Of a DNA stretch of 59,582 bases, positions 1-6,614 are shown in pieces. The notes beneath the pieces are model-generated. The model was not told the origin of the DNA, made no database searches, and saw only the letters and a program-made list of their open reading frames with translations. A program made the translations under genes and the position numbers. Position 1 is the stretch's first letter. The number at the start of each line of letters is the position of its first letter. The DNA is taken from NCBI GenBank assembly GCA_902761905.1, contig CACWMK010000031.1, positions 1 through 59,582 of the forward strand. The letters run 5' to 3'. This DNA comes from an uncultured Prevotellaceae bacterium (GTDB taxonomy: Bacteria > Bacteroidota > Bacteroidia > Bacteroidales > Bacteroidaceae).

Positions 1-123
1 CTGGCTGCCAACCGACTGAGCGTAGGCTACTCGCTGAAAGGCAAGCTGAAGTACAACACCTATCTGGTTTGGACAGAGAAAGGGCGCGACTTTATTTTGG
101 ACCTGGTAAAATTCAGACGATGA
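1..123 (+). CDS. C-terminal fragment of a hypothetical protein, possibly phage-antirepressor-like
   Basis: The first reading frame is open from base 1 and stops with TGA at 121-123, giving 40 residues of a protein that begins outside the window. The tail contains NTYLVWTEKGRDFI, which resembles the C-terminal winged-helix end of KilAC-type phage antirepressors in Bacteroidales (YWTEKGRxFI-like). This is similarity from memory over a short stretch only. The stop overlaps the next start (ATGA at 120-123), so the two genes are probably translationally coupled. The neighbouring DUF3987 and P5-like genes fit a prophage-derived or mobile island. Confidence 0.4.
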   Translation: MAANRLSVGYSLKGKLKYNTYLVWTEKGRDFILDLVKFRR

Positions 124-284
124 AGGAAATCAAACGAAAAGAGTATCTGCAATACCTGGCTGACACTCGCGACCGAGAGTTCCGGATGAAGGACGCAGGT
201 TACCAGGTGGTGCACAAGAGCATCAAGGAAATACGCGCCGAATTCGAATCGAAATTTGGCTCGATTTATTACATTAAACATTAA
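120..284 (+). CDS. small hypothetical protein (54 aa)
   Basis: The ORF starts at the ATG at 120, inside the ATGA overlap with the upstream stop. That makes 120 a better start than the in-frame ATG at 69, which would run through the upstream gene. The 54-residue product is highly charged, starts MKEIKRKEYLQYL and contains ADTRDREFRMKDAGY. It looks soluble and helical, and I recognise no family. It is followed by AT-rich spacer repeats. It is probably an accessory gene coupled to the upstream one. Confidence 0.4.
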   Translation: MKEIKRKEYLQYLADTRDREFRMKDAGYQVVHKSIKEIRAEFESKFGSIYYIKH

Positions 285-303
285 ACATTAAACATTAAAG
301 ATT
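271..303 (+). repeat. AT-rich spacer repeat (ATTAAAC/GATT type)
   Basis: Direct copies of ATTAAACATTAAA-type units run through the end of the small ORF and the spacer. The same motif recurs before serA (23503-23541), between carB and the IMPACT-family gene (about 26941-26960, opposite strand), and before the AlkD-like gene (40541-40577). Confidence 0.6.
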
Positions 304-334
304 CTTGAACAAGTCAAGCGGCATAGCCGAGCGA
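304..334 (+). repeat. 31-bp interspersed repeat, copy 1
   Basis: CTTGAACAAGTCAAGCGG followed by CATAGCCGAGCG. The reverse complement of 5217-5246 is nearly the same sequence (CTTGGACAAGCCAAGCGG then CAAAGCCGAGC). Both copies sit beside or inside the larger palindromic repeat, so it may be a module of that element. Confidence 0.5.
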
Positions 335-349
335 AACATTAAACATTCT

Positions 350-501
350 TGTCATCTCGACTAAGCGAAGCGCATGGAGAGATCTTAAGGTCTTCTCTAG
401 GAGATGTCTCGACTACGCTCGACATGACAAAAGTGGGGACGCTCGACATGACAAAAGTGGGGACGCTCGACATGACAAAAGTGGGGACGCTCGACATGAC
501 A
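350..501 (+). repeat. REP-like palindromic element with tandemly amplified right arm (copy 1)
   Basis: The left arm is TGTCATCTCGACTAAGCG, then AAGCGCATGGAGAGATC. The right arm is TCTCGACTACGCTCGACATGACA, the inverted counterpart of the left. The end of the right arm (ACGCTCGACATGACA plus AAAGTGGGG) is then repeated as a 24-bp unit three more times up to 501. The array is open in the frame of the downstream small gene. There are no spacers, so it is not a CRISPR array. Confidence 0.8.
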
Positions 502-537
502 GGACGCGTTATAAACATTTTTAATTTACAAACAATT

Positions 538-684
538 ATGAACACAATGATTTTGAGAGTTGCTACCATCGAGTGGAGTGAGGGGGAGATCGTAGCTTGT
601 GCGCTGAGTTTCCGCACTCACGAGCACAATGGACAGGTGTATATGGATGTGATCGCGAACGAGATCTATAAGATTAAAGGTTAA
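538..684 (+). CDS. small hypothetical protein (48 aa)
   Basis: The 48-residue ORF begins MNTMILRVATIEW and ends NEIYKIKG. The frame stays open upstream to 349, but that part is translated palindromic repeat (SSRLSEAHGEI then LDMTKVG repeats). The ATG at 538, after an AT-rich stretch, is therefore the likely start. The hydrophobic, beta-like pattern suggests a small single-domain soluble protein. I do not recognise the family. It lies in an accessory island, and its distance from 854 leaves the operon structure open. Confidence 0.4.
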   Translation: MNTMILRVATIEWSEGEIVACALSFRTHEHNGQVYMDVIANEIYKIKG

Positions 685-688
685 GTGG

Positions 689-763
689 CCTACGAATTTT
701 ACGGATTTATCGGATTTATATACCGTTGACAATTTAATCTGTATAATTCGTATAATCCGTAGG
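689..763 (+). repeat. inverted repeat of CCTACGGATT-type units (copy 1)
   Basis: The left arm CCTACGAATTTTACGGATTT faces a right arm that reads, on the other strand, CCTACGGATTATACGAATTA. Each arm is made of roughly 10-bp TACGGATTA units. The same arms flank the palindromic element at 8567-8757, so this locus looks like the outer element without the inner insertion. Confidence 0.7.
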
Positions 764-794
764 TAAAACTAAAAATTGAGTTGAGGTGAGGAGG

Positions 795-857
795 ATGTTC
801 TCGAGTAAATGGCCAAAGAATCCGAAATCTCTTCTCGCAAAAACTCAAAGATTATGA
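795..857 (+). CDS. mini-ORF (20 aa) coupled to the next gene
   Basis: The ATG at 795 follows a purine-rich GAGGTGAGGAGG, which is unusual here because most genes in this window lack Shine-Dalgarno sites. It encodes a basic 20-residue peptide starting MFSSKWPKNPKS and stops with TGA at 855-857, overlapping the ATG at 854. It could be a translated leader that feeds ribosomes into the next ORF, or the remnant of a longer gene. No function is assigned. Confidence 0.3.
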   Translation: MFSSKWPKNPKSLLAKTQRL

Positions 858-1228
858 AAACAAATAACAAAAAAGTAAACAAGACAACAACAGTGAACGG
901 CACGATGGCCGTAACGAAGAGTGAGTTGGAAATGGATTATGTGCAGTTTTTGCCCGATAATCCGAGTGTTGGACAAGTGGAAGCATTCCGCGGCAGGGGC
1001 TTAGGTCAGCTGTTGAACAATGGCTCGTTTGAGTTTACGCGCACCAAGCGTCTGCGTCGTAAGCCGGAGTATCAGGGATATTACGCCAGTCTGTCGTTTT
1101 GCGCCGACGGGTTTGATCGAGTGACGTTTGTGGTGCCAAACGAGCTGCGCAGCAAACTGCCCACTATACTGCGAAAGGGTATCTATCGGATTATTTTGCA
1201 CCTGATAAAGAAAGGATTTGCTAAATGA
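854..1228 (+). CDS. hypothetical protein upstream of the BT4734/DUF3987 gene
   Basis: From the ATG at 854 this is a 124-aa protein. An in-frame ATG at 809 would add 15 residues, but 854 sits in an ATGA overlap with a mini-ORF and is preferred. The N-terminus is basic (MKTNNKKVNK). The body has NPSVGQVEAFRGRGLGQLLNNG, TRTKRLRRKPEYQGYY and a hydrophobic core FDRVTFVVP. I do not recognise a named domain. The stop overlaps the next start (ATGA at 1225-1228), so it is coupled to the BT4734/DUF3987 gene and may work with it. Confidence 0.55.
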   Translation: MKTNNKKVNKTTTVNGTMAVTKSELEMDYVQFLPDNPSVGQVEAFRGRGLGQLLNNGSFEFTRTKRLRRKPEYQGYYASLSFCADGFDRVTFVVPNELRSKLPTILRKGIYRIILHLIKKGFAK

Positions 1229-3444
1229 TCTACCGTATAACTTATAACGATAAGCGGCAGAAGTTGGCTACGCGGGTAAAGGACCGCGAAGAGTTCCTCG
1301 CACTGAGGAACTCGAAAGCCAACCTGGCTAATCTGGAGAAGGCTCGACAGGGCGACGATGCTGCCAAGAAGAAATTGGAGCAGTTTGCCTACAATATGGG
1401 GCATGTGGATGGTCTGATAGCGGGATGTAAGAGTATAGGTAGCTACTTCTTCCACGATATCGACTGCTACGATAAGGAGCAGGCTGAGGCTATCTGCAAG
1501 CAGATTCTCGAGAAAAAGGATGAGATAGGCTTGAAGATGCTGGAGAAGAGCGCCAGCGGCGGATGCCATCTGGTGTGTAAACGAGAGCCTGAAACTACAA
1601 TTTTGGAGGCACAGGTAAAAATCTCAACAATTCTGCGCGTCGAGATGGATTCTAATACCAAGGATATACAGAGGGTGGTATATGGAACAAGTGGATCTGC
1701 TGAAGACTTGATTTTTCTTGACGATGAACTCTTTGATGAGCCCATGACGGCTGAGGAGTGCGAGACGGAGTATGTGCGGCTGAAAGAGCGCGAGCGAAAG
1801 GGCGAGGAACAGTTGCCGGCTGGCGCGAAGAAGGCGAATAAGCATTATAAGCCGTGGGAGGGGGAAATGTCATCTCGACTAAGCGAAGCCAACCCATCCT
1901 TGTCATCTCGACTAAGCAAAGCGCATGGAGAGATCTCTAGATCTCTTGAAGGAGATTCCTCGACTACGCTCGGAATGACAAAAGAAGAAGAAACGCTCGG
2001 AATGACAAAAGAGGAAGAAGTGCTCGGAATGACAAGTGGGCGGACCTTTCCTGACAGCTACCATGGTATACCGTTCACTACGATACTGAAGAAGTATTGG
2101 GAGATGAACAATGGTGGGTTTGAGCCGAATATCGGTGATAGGGATACGTTGACGTATCAGCTGGCTTGCGATTTGAGGCATATTTGTGCTAGGAATGCGG
2201 AGTGGCTGGATCAGGTGATACCTTGCTATGATGGGTTCCCTGTAGAGGAGAAGCGGCAGAAGATTGCGAATGCGCTGAAATCCAGTTATGAAGGTATGCC
2301 TGGACGACTGAAGGATGTGCTTGATGCGCTGGAAGGGCGCAAAAGCAAAGCGCCTGAAGAGTCTGAACCCTCAGAGCAAGCTGCTCTGCCAGAAAAGATG
2401 CCCGAGATGCCTGCGGACAAGAAACTGCCGAAATTAATTAGACTTTTGACGAGAAATACCCCCAACCAATACAAAGCGGCAGTAGCGCATGCGGTGTTCC
2501 CACCGCTTGGGACACACCTGAAGGAAGTGTCGTTCGAGTACACGGATTATGTGCCTCACGAGGCGACTCTGATGAACTGTCTGATGGCGCATACGGGTGC
2601 TGGTAAGGGCTGTATAGACGAGCCGATAAAGCACATAATGGCAGACATCAAAGAGCGCGATAAGGAGAATACCCGACGCGAGGAAGCGTGGAAGCGCGAT
2701 TGCCAGAAGAAGGGTGCCAACAAGGATAAGCAGGTTCGCCCCGAAGGCCTTGTGATACAGGAGATTGACCCTGATATGACTAAGCCAGCGCTTGTAACGC
2801 GTATGGATGAAGCCGAAGGGCACTTTGTCTACGTGAAACTGAACGAGATTGACCTGTTTGAGCAGCTGAAGGGCCAGACTGGAAAGCAGCACTTCCAACT
2901 GATGTGTCTGGCATTCGACCCAGGAGCAGAATTCGGACAGACTCGTGTAGGTACGCAGAGCGTAACGGCAAGACCTAAGTGTAGATTCAACTGGAACGCA
3001 TGTACAACGATACAGAAGGGTAGGAGATTCTTTAATAAGGTATTGACCGACGGACCAATCAGCCGAATAAACTTCTGCACCATCCCTGAGATGGAGATAG
3101 GTGCCGAGCAACCTATCTACGGCAAGTACGACGAGAAGTTTGACGAGGAGCTTAAGCCCTACATCGACAACTTGGTAGCTGCTCGCGGTAGAGTAGATTG
3201 CCCTCAGGCGTTCAAACTAGCCAAGAAACTGCAAGAGGAATGTGCTGAGTTTGCCCGTCTGTCGCTACGTGGCCAACGGCAATCAATGGGAAAAGACGAT
3301 CGAAGACTTTATCCGCTGGAGTCTGCAGTACGATCTCTGGTGCAAGATGCAGTTCTTTGGTGCCGACATCGAGGCTGCAAATCGCGGGAGCGAGCGTACT
3401 GGTACACGTGGCCCACAAAATATGCTGGAGTTGTTGCCAAATGA
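1225..3444 (+). pseudogene. BT4734-like (VirE N-terminal) / DUF3987 protein, frameshifted
   Basis: The N-terminal part to about residue 180 resembles the BT4734-like/VirE_N domain (primase-like; note the FHDIDCYDKEQ and SASGGCHLV segments). Residues about 395-670 resemble DUF3987, with AHTGAGKGCIDEPIKHI in a helicase-like core. Such proteins are typical of Bacteroidales mobile islands and are presumed to act in replication. Two oddities stand out. Residues 215-272 are translated palindromic repeat (1867-2040) joined in frame between the domains. After CAEFARLS (about base 3264) the reading frame changes: the last 60 residues of this frame look random, while the true DUF3987 C-terminus continues in the next frame to 3604. 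The gene is probably inactive unless the shift is a sequence error. Confidence 0.75.
1867..2040 (+). repeat. REP-like palindromic element inserted in frame in a coding region (copy 2)
   Basis: This stretch is 174 nt, exactly 58 codons. It holds a short partial left arm, a full left arm TCATCTCGACTAAGCAAAG, the GCGCATGGAGAGATC centre, a right arm CTCGACTACGCTCGGAATGACA, and two more right-arm ends spaced by 27-bp units (ACGCTCGGAATGACAAAAG plus AAGAAGAA). It is translated as SSRLS.., HGEISRSL.. and LGMTKEEE repeats without any stop. Confidence 0.8.
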
Positions 3445-3604
3445 GTTTACTATCGATGATGCTAAACGCGTAAGAAGACAGCAAGGCAAGGATAATAGTG
3501 GTAATCGTTGTATCCTCATGATTAGAACATGGGTGAACCGAGGGTATGTGATACAGAATACAGAATACAGTTTTATTAAAAGCAGTAAATACAAGAAACA
3601 TTAA
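3242..3604 (+). pseudogene. C-terminal piece of the DUF3987 protein in a shifted frame
   Basis: From about 3257 this frame reads CRYVANGNQWEKTIEDFIRW then SLQYDLWCKMQFFG, followed by GPQNMLELLPNEFT. These segments match the usual C-terminal end of DUF3987 proteins (YVANG..W...I.DFI.WSLQYDLWCK, GP.N.L.LLP..FT). It therefore continues the gene at 1225. Between CAEFARLS and YVANG the family normally has about 20-30 more residues, so a deletion of a length not divisible by three is likely. A free-standing GTG start at 3242 is possible but unlikely to be used. Confidence 0.65.
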
Positions 3605-3607
3605 GTT

Positions 3608-4033
3608 ATGAGTTTACCAAGAGGAATTAGGAATAATAATCCGTTGAACATCCGCCGGAGCCGGGTTAAGTGGCAGGGGATTAAGGCGCAGGTAAGTGAT
3701 GCGCAGTTTTGTGAGTTTGAATCGCTGGAGTGGGGGTGGAGAGCGGCCTTCCGGTTGCTCACGCGCACGTACTATCATGAGTATAGACTCTACACCATCA
3801 GGGCGATAGTGAGTCGGTGGGCGCCGGCATGCGAGAACAATACCCGTGCGTATATCGATAATGTGGCGAGGTTGACGGGGATCGGCCCCGATGACCCGAT
3901 CGGCATACCGAGCGATAAGCCTGGGCGATGGATTGCCGTAGGGCTTGCCATGGCGATACAGGAAAATGGCAATGCATCGATAGATTATTTTGCCATGCTA
4001 AGGGGCTGGGATTTAGCAAGGGGGAGTTTATAA
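3608..4033 (+). CDS. P5-like phage structural/muramidase-type protein
   Basis: This 141-aa protein opens with SLPRGIRNNNPLNIRRS, the signature of proteins annotated as structural protein P5 in Bacteroidales, named after a PRD1-type virion component. It continues with FCEFESLEWGWRAAFRLL and a lysozyme-like helical pattern (ENNTRAYIDNVARLTGI). The family is common in islands carrying DUF3987 genes and is thought to act on the cell wall during phage entry or release. It starts 3 nt after the shifted DUF3987 end. It has no signal peptide. It is the last gene of the accessory block. Confidence 0.75.
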   Translation: MSLPRGIRNNNPLNIRRSRVKWQGIKAQVSDAQFCEFESLEWGWRAAFRLLTRTYYHEYRLYTIRAIVSRWAPACENNTRAYIDNVARLTGIGPDDPIGIPSDKPGRWIAVGLAMAIQENGNASIDYFAMLRGWDLARGSL

Positions 4034-4096
4034 CTTCCCCTATTTTGCCCAAAAATAGAAAAAAGTAAGCAAAAGCGAAAAATTTCTGGCATTTTA

Positions 4097-4128
4097 TTTG
4101 GTGGTTTCGGGGGAAAAGTGTACTTTTG
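4097..4128 (+). promoter_or_regulatory. promoter of the aromatic amino acid operon
   Basis: TTTG (4097-4100), 20 nt, TACTTTTG (4121-4128) matches the Bacteroidota sigma consensus TTTG / TAnnTTTG. The leader peptide ATG follows at 4157. Confidence 0.75.
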
Positions 4129-4156
4129 CAGCCGAAATTAAATAAAAACGAGAATT

Positions 4157-4234
4157 ATGTCAAAGATGAATGTTTGGTTTTACGGTTATTACTTTTACTT
4201 TGCAGAGAACTGTGAAGCGGGAAGCCGTAAGTAA
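4157..4234 (+). CDS. Phe/Tyr-rich leader peptide (25 aa) of a transcription attenuator
   Basis: The ORF has 25 codons and starts MSKMNV. Residues 7-15 are W F Y G Y Y F Y F: three Phe, four Tyr and one Trp codon in a row of nine (4175-4201). The stop is at 4232-4234. It lies between a good promoter and an intrinsic terminator directly before pheA, whose pathway makes Phe and Tyr. Control codons matching the product, an internal complementary segment and a terminator are the classic marks of a leader peptide such as E. coli pheL. The peptide itself probably has no other role. It is too short for ordinary gene callers. Confidence 0.85.
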   Translation: MSKMNVWFYGYYFYFAENCEAGSRK

Positions 4235-4309
4235 AATTTAAAAATGTAAAAATTAAAAAATTAAAATACAGCTCCGCTTCACTAACAAGTGAAAGCGGAG
4301 TTTCTTTTT
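4212..4309 (+). promoter_or_regulatory. attenuator: antiterminator/terminator switch for Phe/Tyr operon
   Basis: GTGAAGCGG at 4212-4220, inside the leader codons just after the Phe/Tyr run, is the exact reverse complement of CCGCTTCAC at 4274-4282, the left arm of the terminator. If the ribosome stalls at the Phe/Tyr codons, 4212-4221 is free to pair and the terminator cannot form. If it reaches the stop at 4232 it covers that segment and the terminator folds. The pairing is read from sequence; the mechanism is inferred. Confidence 0.75.
4272..4309 (+). terminator. intrinsic terminator of the leader
   Basis: CTCCGCTTCAC (4272-4282), loop TAACAA, GTGAAAGCGGAG (4289-4300) with one bulged A, then TTTCTTTTT. 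It ends 24 nt before the pheA start. Confidence 0.85.
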
Positions 4310-4332
4310 AAAAGTTGAGAATTTAAAATATA

Positions 4333-5175
4333 ATGAAAAGAATAGCAATACAAGGACTGATAGGGTCGTTCCACGATATCGCGGCACACCTTTACTTCGA
4401 GGGCGAACAGATACAGCTGATATGCTGCGGCACCTTCGAACAGGTGTTCGACGAGATGCGTAAGGACCCCACTGCCATCGGCATGCTGGCCATCGAGAAT
4501 ACCATCGCTGGCTCGCTGCTGCACAACTACGAGCTGCTGCGCGACAGCGGCACAACGGTGGTGGGCGAGCACAAGCTGCACATCACTCACTGCATCTGTT
4601 GCCTGCCCGAGGACGACTGGGACACCATCACCGAAGTGCACTCGCACCCAGTGGCGCTGATGCAGTGTCGCAACTTCCTGGCTCAGCACCCACAGCTTAA
4701 GAATGTGGAGGCGGAAGACACGGCCGGATCTGCAAAGATGATAGCCGAGGGAATGAAGCGCGGATGCGCTGCCATCTGCCACGCCGAGGCCGCACGACTG
4801 TACGGACTGAAGGTGCTGGAGGATCACATCGAGGACAACAAGCACAACTTCACCCGATTTCTGGTGGTATCGAACCCGAACAAGGCCGACATGCTGCGCC
4901 CCATCACCGAGGTAAACAAGAGCAGCATAGTGTTCTCGCTGCCTCACGAGCAGGGCTCGCTGGCTCACGTATTGGCTATCCTGTCGTTTTATCACATCAA
5001 CCTGACCAAGATACAGAGCCTGCCCATCATCGGACACGAGTGGGAATATCTGTTCTACGTGGACGTGATGTATGATGACTTGACGCGATATCGACAGGCG
5101 GTTGACGCGATAATACCGCTGACCAAGGCGCTGAAGATTCTTGGAGAGTATAAGGATGGGAAGCAAACGAATTAA
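4333..5175 (+). CDS. pheA: prephenate dehydratase
   Basis: It converts prephenate to phenylpyruvate, the committed step to phenylalanine, in the cytoplasm. The 280-aa protein has a periplasmic-binding-like catalytic domain (residues 1 to about 180) with ENTIAGSL and the conserved TRF at 174-176. An ACT domain follows (about 195-275), where Phe normally binds. The usual ESRP motif of the ACT domain reads QSLP here, so feedback binding may differ; I believe this variant is common in Bacteroidales. It has no fused chorismate mutase, which sits instead on the DAHP synthase two genes on. It is the first structural gene after the attenuator. Confidence 0.93.
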   Translation: MKRIAIQGLIGSFHDIAAHLYFEGEQIQLICCGTFEQVFDEMRKDPTAIGMLAIENTIAGSLLHNYELLRDSGTTVVGEHKLHITHCICCLPEDDWDTITEVHSHPVALMQCRNFLAQHPQLKNVEAEDTAGSAKMIAEGMKRGCAAICHAEAARLYGLKVLEDHIEDNKHNFTRFLVVSNPNKADMLRPITEVNKSSIVFSLPHEQGSLAHVLAILSFYHINLTKIQSLPIIGHEWEYLFYVDVMYDDLTRYRQAVDAIIPLTKALKILGEYKDGKQTN

Positions 5176-5194
5176 AGCATTGATCCCCGCACTC

Positions 5195-5292
5195 TGTCAT
5201 GTCGAGCGTAGTCGAGTGCTCGGCTTTGCCGCTTGGCTTGTCCAAGACTTCTCATGAGATTTCTCCATGCGCTACGCTTAGTCGAAATGACA
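5195..5292 (+). repeat. REP-like palindromic element (copy 3, reverse orientation)
   Basis: The left side TGTCATGTCGAGCGTAGTCG and right side CATGCGCTACGCTTAGTCGA..ATGACA are the reverse of copies 1 and 2. The 31-bp interspersed repeat lies inside (5217-5246). The whole element fills the pheA to aminotransferase spacer. Confidence 0.75.
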
Positions 5293-5327
5293 GAAGAGGG
5301 GTGTAAGATTTGAAAAATTATATACTT

Positions 5328-6491
5328 ATGATACAACCAGCAGATAGATTGAGTTTAGTACAGGAGTACTACTTCAGTAGGAAACTGAAGGAGGTGGCAC
5401 AGATGAATGCCGAGGGTAAGGATATTATAAGCCTGGCCATAGGCAGTCCCGACATGCCGCCATCGGAGCAGACAATAGAGAAACTGTGCGAGGTGGCACG
5501 ACAGCCGAATGCGCACGGATATCAGCCCACACAGGGCACACCGGAGTTGCGCGAGGCAATGACCGAGTTCTACAAGCGTTGGTACGATGTGGACCTGGAC
5601 GCTAAGAGCGAGGTGCTGCCGCTGATAGGATCGAAAGAGGGTATACTGCACGTGACGCTGGCATTTGTAAACCCCGGCGACGAGGTGCTGGTGCCAAATC
5701 CGGGTTACCCCACATACACATCGCTGAGCAAGATTCTGGGCGCAAAGATAGTGAACTACAATCTGCGCGAGGACAACGGTTGGCAGCCCGATTTCGACGA
5801 GTTGGAGAAGATGGATCTGAGCCGCGTAAAACTGATGTGGACCAACTATCCCAACATGCCTACAGGCGGAAGAGCTCAGCGCCAGACATACGAGCGACTG
5901 GTGAAGTTTGCACAGGATCACGACATCGTGGTGGTGAACGACAATCCATACTCGTTCATACTGAGCGAGGAGCATCTGAGCATACTGCAGGTGCCCGGTG
6001 CCAAGGAGTGCTGCATAGAGTTCAACTCGATGTCGAAGAGTCATAACATGCCGGGCTGGCGTGTGGGTCTGTGTGCATCTAACGCGCAGTTCATCCAGTG
6101 GATACTGAAGGTGCAGTCGAACATCGAGAGCGGTACATTCCGCGGCATACAGTTGGCTGCAGCCGAGGCTTACAAGAACGACGAGGCATGGCATCGCGAG
6201 TACAACATAGAGACATACGCACGCCGCCGCCAGTGGGCCGAGAAGATAATGGACATGCTGGGCTGCACCTACGACAAGAGTCAGGTGGGAATGTTCCTCT
6301 GGGGCAAGATACCTGCCGACATCAAGAACGTGGAGGATCTGACGGAGCGAGTGCTGCACGAGGCACGTGTGTTCATCACCCCGGGATTCATCTTCGGCAG
6401 CAACGGCGAGCGCTATATCCGCATATCGCTCTGTGCCAAGGAGGAAAAGATACAGCAGGCGCTCGAACGCATCGAGAAAATTATTAGATAA
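5328..6491 (+). CDS. PLP-dependent aminotransferase (aromatic operon)
   Basis: This is a fold-type I aminotransferase of 387 aa, close to the LL-diaminopimelate/aspartate aminotransferase group. The PLP lysine is K237 in NSMSKSHNMPGWR. Other family signatures are NPGYPTY and NYPNMPTG. Its place between pheA and DAHP synthase suggests it transaminates phenylpyruvate and 4-hydroxyphenylpyruvate with glutamate; that substrate is inferred from context. The ATG at 5328 is chosen over an in-frame TTG at 5310. The spacer before it carries the palindromic repeat, which could act as a processing or folding site in the operon mRNA. Confidence 0.88.
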   Translation: MIQPADRLSLVQEYYFSRKLKEVAQMNAEGKDIISLAIGSPDMPPSEQTIEKLCEVARQPNAHGYQPTQGTPELREAMTEFYKRWYDVDLDAKSEVLPLIGSKEGILHVTLAFVNPGDEVLVPNPGYPTYTSLSKILGAKIVNYNLREDNGWQPDFDELEKMDLSRVKLMWTNYPNMPTGGRAQRQTYERLVKFAQDHDIVVVNDNPYSFILSEEHLSILQVPGAKECCIEFNSMSKSHNMPGWRVGLCASNAQFIQWILKVQSNIESGTFRGIQLAAAEAYKNDEAWHREYNIETYARRRQWAEKIMDMLGCTYDKSQVGMFLWGKIPADIKNVEDLTERVLHEARVFITPGFIFGSNGERYIRISLCAKEEKIQQALERIEKIIR

Positions 6492-6614
6492 AAAGAACAA
6501 AAGAAACATAAGGTTTTAATTCAGATAAAAAGAACAGAAAGACATAAGATTAAGAAAATAAAAATGTACTTATGTTCTTATTATCAAAAATTATTATCAA
6601 AAAGAATAAGGATT
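6492..6614 (+). repeat. direct repeats before DAHP synthase
   Basis: ATAAAAAGAACAAAAGAAAC then ATAAG, and 12 nt later ATAAAAAGAACAGAAAGAC then ATAAG: two similar direct copies. A later CTTATGTTCTTATTAT is complementary to parts of them, so a weak hairpin is possible. Confidence 0.5.

Noticed and set aside
350-501. Tandem 24-bp units look like a CRISPR array
   Set aside because: Units follow without spacers and are palindrome arm ends; no cas genes are present.
4282-5166. Long antisense frame opposite pheA (294 codons)
   Set aside because: It mirrors a well-conserved gene, with no domain, promoter or codon pattern of its own.
5355-6509. Antisense frame opposite the aminotransferase (384 codons)
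   Set aside because: Shadow of the conserved plus-strand gene; composition is Leu/His/Val-rich without motifs.
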